From contig JAPEIS010000016.1 in NCBI GenBank assembly GCA_029531795.1, forward strand, positions 868,001-932,000: a DNA stretch of 64,000 nucleotides, in the 5' to 3' direction. The position numbers and the translations under genes are program-made. The notes beneath the pieces are model-generated. The model saw only the letters and a program-made list of their open reading frames with translations, had not been told where the DNA came from and did no database searches. This document shows, piece after piece, positions 22,244-33,797 of the stretch (the first letter of the stretch is position 1; each line of letters begins with the position of its first letter). The stretch is from Sclerotinia nivalis (Eukaryota; Ascomycota; Leotiomycetes; Helotiales; Sclerotiniaceae).

Positions 22244-24469
22244 ATGGAAATCATGTATTCTCCAACTACTTCGGAGTTTCAATTTCATTCTACAAAACTA
22301 CAACCAAAATCACAATCACAACCTCAATCCTCAAAATCATCATCGAGAAGAATCAATAGCAATCCACAAGCTTCTAAACTTCCTATACCTATAAAATTTT
22401 CAAAAAAATCGCCATCGCCATCGCCATCGCCATCGTTATCTATCATTCCTTCAGCAAATTTCTCAAACCTATCCACTTTCAATCATTCAAACTTCGATTT
22501 CGAGCCTCCTGATCTACTTGAAGGTCTGTCAAGAGAATTTTGGGACAAATTATTAAGTATGAAGCCACCGAAGAAGACGCAAAATTCCCCACCATCGATC
22601 GATCCTACAACAACTGCAATTACCTTGGAAAACCCGAGAGTCCATAGTAAAATCTTAAAAGCAACTGTTACCACTAGAAGTACAAAAGCTCACGAGGACA
22701 AACTATTCCAATTGGGAATCGATTGGAAACTGGCTTTGAATGAGAACTGCGAAACATTAGACCATTTTGATCCCTTTGCAATCTACGATAATGATACTTG
22801 TAGGAAGTGGGTAGAAGATTTGATGGGGGATAAGATTGATGATAATTTTCGGGAAAGACGGAGACGACGACAGCAATCAAATATTAAAGGCAAAGACAAG
22901 ACATCGTTATTTATGAAGAAAGACCAAGTTCCTACTACTCCAATTTTCCAGGATAAAAACGATGACAACGATGAACACTACAAACCCCATCCATTCATGA
23001 GCTACACAATTCCTCCGAAAATCGTTGAATCCTGGAGTTCTCAAAGATACAATGACTATGTAAAAGATCTCAATTCAATGAAAAAAGTACCACATCATGA
23101 ATTGGAATGGGTTAAACGTCACCTGGAAACCTTTCCACAACCACATCTTTCAGACGATTGGACAAATGGATCTTTAACGCCTATTCCTCGACAAGTTTCC
23201 GAGTTCGCTGGTGCATATGAAGAACATGACGATAATGATAATATCATAGAGATAACGGAAAATCCTTCTTATTATCGATATGTTCGAAGTGCTAAAATGG
23301 AAAATGGCACATGGCATTATTATACCTCACCTGGTGAAATTACACCAGCTCCAAGTGTTCTTAGAGCTACTGCCGACATAGTTTATGGAACTAGTACCCA
23401 AACAATTTCCGAAGAACTTGTAAGTATATTTTGTTCTTCGATATTACCCTTTTTTCTTTTAAGTATATTATAGATATTATATATTCACAAATACTATCTG
23501 CACTTCTGCCTTTGAATAGTAGTTATTATCTCAATTATGAATAATTTGGGCATTATCCTCTTCTTCTATAATATTCCCTAATTCTTATATTTCATCAACT
23601 AATACTTCCTTTCTATCTTTTAGTTAGATTGATATATCACCCGAAAAATTCCAGGAGTATACAAACCAATCCGTAATGTCTTTGCCCCATACATAACGAT
23701 TGAATTTAAACCTTTTGAACCGGGAAAAGGGGTATTGTTTAAGACAGCTCTACATCAAGCACTTACTCATGGGTATTGTCACCTTGTGGAAGAGATGCGA
23801 TTATTCGGACGCGATTTAAAAAGTTCTCAAACGACGATCGGAAAACATTTTTTGATGACAATGGTGGGAAATAAAGCAGACATTTTTTGTATGCAAGTTA
23901 TTATGAAGGAGATTGATGATAATGGTGAAGAAATTTCAAATGGTAAAGAAGCTTCAGTAATAGTTCCGATATATAAAGCTAAGAAAATCGGAATGTATGA
24001 TTTTATTAAAGTGGAAGAGTTTGAATTGTTTAGAAGAACGATGACAGCAATTCATGAGTTTGGATATAGGAAGGGTTTGGAATGGATGAAGAAATTGAAG
24101 GATATTGAGGAAGGAGGAAAGATGAATAAAAGAGAAGGAAAAGAAGGGGAATTTGAGACAACAATTGGTGTTACGACGCCGATAATGAAGATGAGACCTA
24201 AGGTGGAGGAAAAGATAAGCAAAAGTAAAGGTGGAATAGGGATTCCATTTCCCTTAGAGAAAGGAGAAAGAGAAGAAACTACTTCAATTGGAACTGGAAC
24301 TCCAAGCTCAGAATTACCTCCACCAAGGACTCCATTTCGAAAATCCGTCGGGAGTTGTAATGACAGTGGAGTAGAAGATAATACTCCAAGTCGAAAGAGA
24401 GTTAGTCGTGAACGGACATTGAAGGGGAAATTGATGGATAAAGTTTTTAGGAAATCGAAGGAGATGTAG
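22244..24469 (+). CDS. Uncharacterised fungal protein, two exons, possible frameshift
   Basis: Exon 1 (22244-23418) begins MEIMYSPTTSEF and has a Ser/Pro/Lys-rich disordered N-terminus with an SPSPSPSPS run coded by a TCGCCA microsatellite (22411-22438). A conserved-looking region follows (LFQLGIDWKLALNENCETLDHFDPFAIY). A GTAAGT donor lies at 23419. Exon 2 resumes near 23655 (GVYKPIRNVFAPYITIEF) and runs to the TAG at 24469, ending in a Lys/Arg-rich tail. None of the obvious acceptors (TTTTAG 23624, TTCCAG 23654) joins exon 1 to exon 2 in frame; a one-base change in the GAAAAATT run near 23645 would fix it. So this is either a frameshifted allele, a missed acceptor or a sequence error. Family not recognised. 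Confidence 0.55.
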
Positions 24470-24817
24470 GAGTTGTCGGGGTCGAAGGAATCATTGTTTT
24501 CAAAGCCGGAAAGGTTTATATTGTAAATATAGGAGGGGGTATTGACGAAGGAATCAGAATCCATGATAATGACGCCTTAATAGATACAGCAATCATTGTA
24601 GAAATAATGGAATCGTATCTGTATATGAAAATTGCATAATAAACATTGACAACTTTATAGATTTGAAAAGTATTATGTGCTGTCTTTAATTATAATTGTC
24701 GGTATATTATATGACCAACCTTACATAGGGAGATGTACCACTAGCGACCTCTAGCCTCTTCTTCTTCAATGTAAATAGCCCCTTCTTTTTCATAATGTAG
24801 CATTCAAAAATGAATAA

Positions 24818-25069
24818 AATACAATACCATCATAGTACTATTCGATAGTACCACCGAAGTGATACTAACAATCTTATTTTGAAGGCGTTTTCAATCATGG
24901 AACGCAATTATTAATAAAAGTGTGTTTAGCAGATCCTTCGCCTGTCCCAAAACTTCTGAATCCCAAAACTAAATTAGCGCGTTCTATTTACATTTCTGCA
25001 ATCTGAAGCCTCATTACTGTTGTCAACGCTAGTGAATTCACGTGATGAATAATGAATATCTCAACAATT
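24818..25069 (+). repeat. Element X fragment joined to an LTR fragment
   Basis: 24818-24880 matches the LTR tail near 17780-17840 (inverted). 24881-25010 matches its leader and first codons, with stops. At about 25018 this joins abruptly to the last ~50 bases of the TGTCGATAGG-family LTR (CAACGCTAGTGAATTCACG...CTCAACA, ending 25069). The junction looks like a rearrangement. Confidence 0.5.
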
Positions 25070-25089
25070 TTTATGTACCAAGATTGGAA

Positions 25090-25360
25090 GCTTATCTTGT
25101 GATACTGTACGCGAAAGCTCGCGATCGCGATCAATCGCGATAGTGCAAACAACATACTCTTTTATTACAAACCAAACAATGCCACGGAGATCATGAAGAC
25201 AAGACCAAAAAGACCTTGCCCAAATTGTTCGCGGAAAGTATCAAATCCTAACGAACATTTAAAAGTTGTCTAAAACAAAAACAGCGTTGCGAATTATACG
25301 ACAAACAAATGCTACCGCGATTACTCGAGATTAGTATGCGATTATGGCCATCCGAGGATC
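25090..25360 (+). pseudogene. Truncated copy of the C2HC zinc-finger/cupin gene at 44972
   Basis: The promoter (GCGAAAGCTCGCGATCGCGATCAATCGCG) and the first ~60 codons of the 45-kb gene are repeated here, with an ATG near 25171 (equivalent of MPLQIIKTRSKRPCPNCS). One base is missing in the run after ACATTTAAAA, shifting the frame inside the first finger, and identity fades near 25360. Only the 5' end is duplicated, so the copy cannot make a full protein. Confidence 0.65.
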
Positions 25361-25379
25361 AGATGTGCTGATCGATAAT

Positions 25380-27143
25380 GTACTCGATTTATAAGCATAT
25401 GGATCATTGGTGGGATAATGGAGTTCCCTTTTATATATTAGCCATTAGGGGTAGATCATTCATTTGTGTATATATAGAGTAGTTATCATTATCTACAGGT
25501 GCTCTTCATCTGTAGATTCTAAATCATACAAATCGATGGCTTTATATACTCTTTTTGGTTATATAGGAAATAAGAAATATCCTCAACTATCTAAGGCTAT
25601 TAGTAGGATCTCACATAATGTAAGGAGCCGAAGTGTCATATATATAATCTTGATATAGTTAGCATGAATTCTTATATTTAGGAATAATACAGATAATACT
25701 TATATACTTCCTCCAAAAAATTTCTAATCTATAGAAATAAGTTTTTTATTATATTCTATATCTAAGTACAGCGGTTAAGGCTACTGAATTCAGCAGGTTT
25801 AGTCACTGTTTTACGCAGCCTCTATCGCTGGCTAAGCCGCTTAGCCCTTACACGCCTGTTCTCTTTAAACCCCACAAAACCGTAGTCCATCAATCTTATG
25901 GACCCAGAAGATGATAATCAAAAATGGGCCCTATTTCTTGCGGCGCCACCAACCACCAGTACAATATTCTCTCTCTATCCGAGCATTAAAGTTCTTTTCA
26001 CTTTCGATCTTCAAACGGTAAACAGGTCGCCAAAAATCAATTCGTTCAGCGCTAGTTGCAATCACTAGTCTATGGCCCATACGGAATTCCTGAAAATATT
26101 AAAACTTGCTTAAAATGTATTGCGGAGGAAAAAACCAATCTTACTAGCCGATTAAGCGCATATCGGGCTGCACATTGTGCCGCCATCTGGGGTGGTGTTC
26201 GTGCCAAAATGCAACAATCAACGGTGCAGTCTGCTGATTTAATATCTTCAGCATTTTTGGCTCTGAATTGAACAATCAATAAATGCTTTCCATCATATAC
26301 AAACACCTGTGGACATTTATACAAATGTGCATACCTTATTTTGTATATTTTAATTTATATTTATTATATATATTTAAGTTATTGGGGTGGAAGTGCAATA
26401 GCATTAAGTGTAAGGAATCTAATTCTGAATGAGTTTCCATTGTAAAATGATCTTCGCCCAATAGCGTGAGCGCCTTCGAATAAAGCTATACCTTAGTGGG
26501 GCCACCCACAATTATTAGTTTCAACCTCCGTAAAAAAAATCGCCTGGGCTGCTTATCTCGCTCCGCCTCAACAAAACCTACCATCCACCCATCTCAAATT
26601 CTTATAATCCATCAATTTATCGCCTAAAGAACTTGATACACTATCACGAGCTGAAAATTAGCTTAATTCCTACTAACTGTCGATATTCCTCTTCATAATC
26701 CCAGCGATCGATTGCTCAATTTTCAAAAAGTATACTTCAGCTTTATTTCAACACTTTCTTATAATGTCAATCATGGATAACTTGCCTACCTTCTCGTGGC
26801 ATCATTATCTCTCCGGGATTATCAGTCTAATCTTGAAGATTGCATTTGGTCGACAAGCATTCATCGTTCCCCATTACATTTTCATTACCTTCCTTTCAGC
26901 AATGAAAATCCATTACCTTTCTTCGACTAACAAAGCAATCTCGTTTTACTAACCAAATGGTATATGCTTTCTACAACCGATATTTTTCTACTAATATCGT
27001 ATTCTTCTACTTCCTAATTCTCAGATTGGATCAACTCATCCTCATGACCTATCTACATTTCATCTTTTTAGTTTGCCTCCTAACGCTTATCTGCAGATAT
27101 ATTCGATAAGCATTTCTTTAGAGAACCCTCATTAGCCCTTCCC
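25380..27143. other. AT-rich region upstream of Argonaute
   Basis: No supported gene. A 71-codon frame at 26056-26271 (GIPENIKTCLKCIAEEKTN) and a 62-codon hydrophobic frame at 26764-26952 are open but unconvincing. The latter would be an upstream ORF if the Argonaute transcript started that early. A weak tRNA-like A box lies at 25770 without a B box. Confidence 0.35.
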
Positions 27144-30142
27144 ATGTCTCTTGATCCAGCAGCACGCGGACGTGGCCGTGGTGGCCGTGGTGGGGGAGAT
27201 CGTGGTGGAGGACGAGGTGGTTATGGTGGCGGGGGCCGTAGTGGTCCGGTAGCCGTCTTCAAGTAAGGATTTTACTTTATTATTCCTGGTGTTGATCTAA
27301 TAAACTTTCTAGAGACCCCAAGATGGAAAATGACTACCACCAGAGCTTGTCGGGAATCGATGCTCTTAGTAAGATGACCCTCAACCAGAGATATCCTGCT
27401 CGTCCGGGGTACGGGACTAGTGGTCGAAAGGTCCAGCTTTTTACCAATTCATTCCCGTTGAACATCAGTCCCAACTTCACTTTAGATCGATATATGGTGG
27501 ATATATCGCCGAACATGAACGCTGCCAAAAAGAAACGGATCCAGCTTTTTAGGCTCGTATTAGAGTTGCCGGAACTTGCAAGCATTCCTATTGCTACGGA
27601 TTACGCTTCAATGCTTATTATACCAAACAAATTGCCTTTCACAGATAAACGTATTTTCAATATCCCTTGGCGAAACGAAGGGGAAGACGATCCATATCCA
27701 GATGCCCAAGTTTACCGCGTTCGGATCAGCTCCCCGACCTCTTTCAACATCTCCGATTTCGTTCAGTTTCTATCCAAAATTTCTGCGATTAATGTATCAG
27801 ATATACAAAAAGAGGAGACCATCCAGGTCATGAATACCCTTCTCGGATTTTATGCCAAAAGTGATAAAGGAACTGTTTCCATTGCCGGTAACAGACACTT
27901 CTCCACAGCTCGAGAGGGCAACGAGCACAATTTTACGCCTCTTAGTATGGGACTGGAGGCTATACGCGGCTTCTATCAGAGTGTTAGACCAGCCACTGGT
28001 CGACTCTTGTTGAACGTGAACGTCACTCACTCTGTCTTTCTTGAGCCTGGTTCTCTGGCTCTTTTATTCCAAAAACTTGGCCATGGTCATGGTATCATGG
28101 ATAAGATTAAAAGGAAGCGTATTGAAGTGACTCACTTACCCGAAAAAAAGTCTAAGAACGGTACGATTATTCCGCGGGAGAGATCCATTTGGGATTTGGC
28201 TCGCCCAGGTGACGGTAGCACGGAGGAGCATCCTCCACAGATTGCAAGATATGGCGCTGGACCAAAAGATGTCAAGTTTTACATTTCTGCTGAAGCACCA
28301 TCAACGAAAGGCGACGCTCCACCTAAATCCGGATCAAAAAAAGCTTCTGCGCCGGCCCTTAAAGTCAATATGTACATGTCAGTATTTGATTATTTCAAAG
28401 CTAAATATCCGAGTAATAAATTGAACCCAAATTTTCCCGTGGTCAACGTCGGTAACAACCTCAAACCATCTTATCTGCCAGCGGAGGTCTGCATTATAAA
28501 ACCAGGTCAGGTTGTGAAAAAGGCTTTGCTAGGGGATCAAACTCGAATGATGTTAGATTTTGCAATTAGAAGACCCGAGCCTAATGCTATATCCATTATC
28601 ACATCTGGCAAACAAGTCTTGGGACTAAATGCTAATAACAATCCCCTTTTATCTCAATTCGGAGTTCAGGTTGGTAACGACTTGATAATTGTTCAAGGTC
28701 GTGTGTTACCGCCACCTACAATCAACTACAAGAATAAACAACTTCGCCCAATGACAACGATACCTAAGGATGGTTCTTGGAATATGAGAGATACGCGTTT
28801 CCATACTTGTGGAGATCTGGGTCCGTGGACTTACATGATAGTTGAATCTACCAGCTGTGCTAGTAGTAGAGTGGACCAGCAAACTGTGATAAATACAGTC
28901 GATCAATTCCGGAGATACCTTCATAATGCAGGTATAGGTGTTCAAGGTTACATGAATATGCCAGCACCTTCTTTGAAGCATATAAAAGGAAATGAAGCGT
29001 TTACCTTTACCGCTGTTAAAGATGCCTTCAAAAAGCTCACTACATCCAAAAACCTTCCAAAGCCCAAGTTTGTTCTCTGTATTCTTCCAATTAATGATGT
29101 AATGCTTTATAACACGATAAAGAGATATGCAGATACTATTGCTGGTATACATACAGTCTGTGTACAATACTCGAAGTTTGTAAAAGGGGATGCACAATAC
29201 TTTGGCAACGTTGCGTTGAAATTCAATCTTAAGGCGGGTGGCATTAATCAAACAATCGACAATCTTGGAATTGTCAATGAAGGGAAGACGATGGTTGTTG
29301 GTATTGATGTAACACATCCATCCTCTGGATCAAAAGACACAGCCCCTAGTGTTGCTGCCATGGTAACAAGCACTGACAAACTATTGGGCCAATGGTCAGG
29401 TATTTGTCGCTTGCAGAACCAAACCCGACAAGAGATGGTGTCAGATCTTGAATCAATGTTCATAAGGCTTTTGGAAATCTGGAGCAAGAAAAACAAAGCA
29501 TGGCCTGAAAACGTTCTAATTTACAAAAATGGTATTTCGGAAGAGCAATACAACATCTTGCTCAACCAAGAATTACCGAAGATTAGAAATGCTTGTTGTC
29601 AAAAGTACCCAGCTGATTTGACCAAGAAAAACCTCCCAAGAATCTCGATCATAGTCTGTGGCAAACGTCATCACACACGATTCTATCCAAAGGATACTGA
29701 AAGCGCAGATTCTAAATCAAATTGTCCTGCCGGAACCGTCGTTGATCGTGGGGTTACCGAATCTCGCAACTGGGACTTTTTCCTCCAGCCTCATCAATGT
29801 CATATGGGAACCGCAATACCATGTCGTTATTTTGTCATCCTAGACGAAATCTTTAAATCCCAGAAGGTGAAGACTCCTCATCAGACCTCAGCCGATTCTC
29901 TCGAGGAATTGACGCACAACATGTGCTATCTGTTGGGGCGAACAACTAAGGCTGTCAGTCTGTGTTCACCTGCATACTATGCGGACTTGTTGTGCACACG
30001 TATGAGAGCATACCTTGCAGATCAGTATGATCCTCCAACACAGAATACTACACTACAATCAGAAGCCAGACCAGAATCGGCTGTAGGTCAAGATCGGGTA
30101 ACAATACAAACTGATATTGCAGAGTCAATGTTCTGGATCTAA
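27144..30142 (+). CDS. Argonaute (fungal AGO/QDE-2 type)
   Basis: Two exons, 27144-27262 and 27313-30142, are joined across a 50-base intron (GTAAGG...CTAG) to give about 982 residues, full family length. Argonautes bind small guide RNAs and silence matching transcripts, in cytoplasm or nucleus. Order of parts: RGG/Gly-rich N-terminus (residues 8-34), N domain, ArgoL1 (HNFTPLSMGLEAIRGFYQS), PAZ with an inserted Lys/Ser/Ala linker (about 300-440), MID, and PIWI (about 660-960) ending MFWI. PIWI tetrad positions read Asp705 (VVGIDVTHPS), Glu747 (RQEMVS), Asn779 (YKNGISEEQ, normally RDG) and Asp931 (YYADLLCT; Asp is normal here in fungal AGOs). The third catalytic Asp is thus Asn, predicting loss of slicing while guide binding may remain. 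No stop or frameshift, unlike many neighbours, so it is probably under selection. It is flanked on both sides by transposon debris. Which RNAi branch it serves (quelling or meiotic silencing) cannot be told. Confidence 0.95.
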
Positions 30143-30499
30143 GCATTTCGATATGTTCCTGGTCGAAACACTTGTGTTCTGCCTTGTCGATCTGGTCATA
30201 TCCTTAGGCATTCCATGTTATTCCTCACCAACCACTTAATCTCAGCACACGGACAAGCAGACGCGAAGCCCCAACCTTCTATTTGTCCAGGTATTTTCAG
30301 TTATAGCGATTGTTTATTGATAGCGAAAGAAAGTTTTCTTTTCTCCTATTAACTCATTTGAGAATTACAACAGTTTTTATTTATGTATCTATGTATTGCA
30401 GCGATTTCTTAGTTTATCCTTTATCTTTCCAACTTTGATTGCGATAGTTTTAGCTTAGAAAAGTTGGTTTATTTAGTATTGAAATACAAATTCATTTTT

Positions 30500-31852
30500 A
30501 TATTGTTTGACCTATTGTGCCGACAAGAGGTATCAATTAGGCTAGGCTTCGATCTGTAGCATATCAGGAGAGGGTTGACGATCGTAAGGATCGACAAGAT
30601 CTAGAAGAGTCTGATAACTAATGCGGAAAGGAAGGGTATAGTGATCGTGAAGGATGTGGTGATCGTAGATCACCAGTCATGTGACTAGGTATCATGTGAT
30701 TACCCGTGACACACCCCCCAGATCGAGAATCGGTCTGTAACAACAAGGAAAGGTTATAAAGAGTAGTGATTGATCCAATATGGAGTATAGGCCTTGGTAA
30801 TGTATGGGTATCAATTTAGAGTGGTTCCGATTGTATTTGGTGGCGTGGTTCAATTTGGTCGATTAATTGACCAAATTGACCAAATTGACCATTTCGTGAC
30901 CATGTCGATAAGGTTGACCCATTGAACATTTTTGACCATTCCGAATATTGATCATTTTGGATAGAATTGATCGTATTAATTGGATTGATCAATTGATATA
31001 ATGAAATGAGGGTAAGTTGTAATGTATTGGTTGATTTGATTGATGTGGTCGGTTTTGATTAGTGGTTACGAACTAGCTGATGTGGTGTGCATGTGCAAGC
31101 AAAATTCACCAATTTTGTATGGTATTATGGTGGTGTTTTGTTCGAAGGTGCACAATACAGCAGATCGTCCGTGATTAATACAATCGAATTAACCAAACAA
31201 TACAACGAAATTTCGAAGAGCCTGATGAGATTCGAAAAAGGAAAGTATGACCGAAAAGGTTTGAAAAGTAAGTTATCTCACCTTCCACCCTTGTAGCATA
31301 CTAATTTTGGTGGCTACGAGGGTGGTGTTTTGAGGTGATTCCGATCCTGACAACCATCGCGCAAGAGTGGACTTAGGAGGACCTCGATCGTATACTAATT
31401 CGAAGAAATATGTCCATAGGTGTGCGCGATCGGTCGATGGATTGCCCGAACTCTCAATCGGTGCCATATATAAAATTTAATCGTGCAAAAGTGGACTGAG
31501 GAGGGCCTCGATCACATACTAATTCGAGAAAATTCGTTCGTAGATGCATGCGATCGGTTTCCTGTCCAATTTTGAGTGGCGTCACTTTATATGAATTCGG
31601 TCGAGGATCGAAGAGAGGAAAGATATGGAAAAAAAAAAAAAAAAAAAAATGGAAAAAGGAGTAGGAAGAGTTGGCAATGAATTAATTAGTTCTTGTTCCA
31701 TTATAGGTTTTTGAGTAGGAGGATATCGTAACAGTAGTGACGAATTAGCTGATGTTGTGTGTGTGTGCGAGCAAATTTCACCAATTTTGTATGGTATTAT
31801 AGTGGTGTTATGTTCGTGTAGGCACAATACAGCAGATGGTCCGTGATTATTC
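30500..31852 (-). mobile_element. LTR/3' region of a Ty1/copia element, with internal duplications
   Basis: Non-coding DNA adjoining the pol end at 31853. A block at 31740-31860 (TTAGCTGATGT...CACAATACAGCAGAT) is repeated at 31075-31180. A second block (GTGGACT..AGGA..CTCGAT..ATACTAATTCGA) occurs at 31360-31440, 31488-31560 and again at 34325-34400. Near 30700 CCCGTGACACACCCCCC could be the LTR edge. A degenerate TTGACCAAA run lies at 30868-30900. A 23-base A-run is at 31627-31650. Exact LTR limits not resolved. Confidence 0.45.
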
Positions 31853-32496
31853 TTACTCAATCTCCGTGATCCTGTTGCTAATATCCTGTAGGTTGAGGAG
31901 TGAGCGGAAGTGTTCGAACTTTTGCCGTGTGAGGTTCTTGGTGAGCCCGTCGGCTGTTATGTCGGCAGTTGGAAGATAGGTCACATAGAAGCTCCCTTTT
32001 GAGTATTCCTGTCGCAATTATATGTTCTGTATATCGATATGCCTGAGCTTTGTAGTGATTCGCTCGTTCTTATTGATCACCAGCTTGATTGCTTGCTGGT
32101 TATTACAGAATATAGTTATTGGTTCTTTCACTGCAAGGTCGATCTCTTTTAGGAATTGTAGAGTTGTTATAGTTTCTTTTGATGTACGCTCGACACTAAG
32201 GAGTTCAGTTTTAGTGATCGAGGTAGTTATGATATCCTGCTTAGATGCTTTCTATACAATTAAGCTATCGAAAAGGGATATTATGTACTCTTGAGATGAT
32301 CGACGAGTATCAGGATTATCCGCGAAAGAAGTGTTTGAGAAGACGAGAAGTTGTGGTATATGATCATCGCTATATTGTATTGCGAGGAATCTTGTATTCC
32401 AAAGGTATTGTAAATAGTGGTCGACGGCTTTTATATGATCGGTCGATGGATTGGTCAGGTAATAGCTCAATTGCGAAGTAGCAAACGATACGTTCG
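31853..32496 (-). pseudogene. Ty1/copia pol C-terminus (RNase H), decayed
   Basis: Minus-strand frame with ATSQLSYYLTNPSTDHIKA, VFSNTSFADNPDTRRS, TITTLQFLKEIDL, NNQQAIKLVINK and LPTADITADGLTKNLTRQKF, the characteristic end of copia RNase H. Stops stand at TAG 32254-32252 (IV*KASKQ, Trp expected) and near 32017 (QNI*LRQE, Trp expected). The pol terminator is TAA at 31855-31853. On the right the frame is cut at 32497 by an inserted LTR. Only this 3' part survives. Confidence 0.8.
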
Positions 32497-32945
32497 TGTC
32501 GATAGGCACACGCATGGGGAAAGTGAAGCTTCAATATCAGTTTCGTATTACTTGTATTGATTTGCCTAAAGAACTAGAACTATGGAAACGTCGAACTATT
32601 TGATTGATTGATTGATTGATATATTTATCGTCATAGGCCGTAGGCCACACGTGCTTGCACGTGTAACCTTTGCCATCTATTCCAGTTTTGGACAAATGAC
32701 GCCCGGGGGTTAGGCCCCCGGGTGGTATACTAGCTAACTAGGTTGGATATAATTTAGAGTTACTAGGGCAGGGTTTACATGATTGCCGTCGTGTAATTGA
32801 TTAGAGCTTTAAAGCTGTGATATAATCGTAGTCCGCTTCGTCTACTGGATCACTACCTCTTGATCCCTCGAACTATTTGAAGTGCGACCGAGGCACTAGC
32901 GTCAACGCTAGTGAATTCACGTGATGAATCATGAATATCTCAACA
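32497..32945 (+). mobile_element. Solo LTR (TGTCGATAGG family) carrying a LINE 3' fragment
   Basis: LTR starting TGTCGATAGGCACACG at 32497 and ending CTCAACA at 32945. It interrupts the copia RNase H frame. It is itself split at CGAACTAT by a 265-bp LINE 3' end (32604-32868). Confidence 0.75.
32604..32868 (-). mobile_element. Very short LINE 3' UTR insertion with 12-bp TSD
   Basis: Same (TTGA)n tail and 3' UTR as copies A and B at 4177 and 5274, truncated after CTCTTGATCCCT. The sequence cgaactatttga stands on both sides (32592-32603 and 32869-32880) as a 12-bp target duplication. Insertion point equals that used by copies A and B in the LTR at 4070. Confidence 0.8.
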
Positions 32946-33449
32946 CTTTTCATCATCATCAGATCTTCCGAAGTACAAATTCCCGCCCTATAACCTCGTT
33001 CCACCTTCCACTCCCAGATGTGGTTATATTGAAAGAATAACCAGGTAGATAAGCCACCTTTGACACTAAGAATAAGCTAAGCTAGGGCCCATATGACTTG
33101 ATAAATTCGCTCCTTCTACACTTTCTTCCACTACGAGTTACTCATCTTTAGTAAGTTGATATTCGCTGTAAATTACAGTAAACAGATTCAACTTATTCTA
33201 TATGATTAATCAGATATTCTGTTGATTTAGACTTCACAAGTTCTAAGATTACAATGCTGGTGATCACGAGTACACTATGGTAGCCCCAACAGAAGAATTT
33301 CTGGCGTTGCATGCATGACATTCCATCTGTGTTTCCTTGAATACCTTTCTCCCGCATTCGGTATCATCCCTGCAGAAGCTACGACTATAATGTTCACTAG
33401 TTGTGAAATTCGAGGCTGAAAACCACCGTAATATGCCGTTGATATAAAC

Positions 33450-33525
33450 CGCTGAGGCTTTCTAGGGGACAGGAAATATGTAGGAGGCTTTCTAGTGGGC
33501 AGGAAATATATAGGAAAGCTTTGGT
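33450..33525. repeat. Imperfect ~31-bp direct duplication
   Basis: ggctttctagGGgacaggaa at 33457 and ggctttctagtgggcaggaa at 33488 begin two tandem units of about 31 bases. No coding potential. Confidence 0.6.
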
Positions 33526-33797
33526 AGTTATACTACAGATTCAGTTATACCAATTGGAATAATCTCTTGCTGTTTTGTTTCATGCATCTAATCTATCTAA
33601 TCTAATCTTTCATACTACAAAAACACTTATTAACTACGCCATGGGTCCTTGTTACACCGCTACAATCTCTAATTACGTGGAAGTGATTGAAGGACTGATA
33701 GAAAGGCCGTGATGGTTTTCTACTAAAGGTCAAACAGGGGTTTGGCAAAGTGAGGATATAAATGATCGTATTGTATGGTAACTATAGTGTTTAAACT

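Noticed and set aside
24052..24564. 170-codon minus-strand frame
   Set aside because: Antisense shadow of exon 2 of the gene at 22244-24469.
25765..25830. tRNA-like AGCGGTTAAGGC (A-box-like)
   Set aside because: No B box (GGTTCGANTCC) and no cloverleaf could be drawn; not called as a tRNA or SINE head.
28706..29317. 203-codon open frame on the minus strand within Argonaute
   Set aside because: Lies entirely opposite the PIWI/MID coding sequence and has the composition of an antisense shadow.
31627..31650. A-run as a possible LINE/retrogene poly(A) tail
   Set aside because: No gene or LINE body precedes it and no target duplication was found around it.
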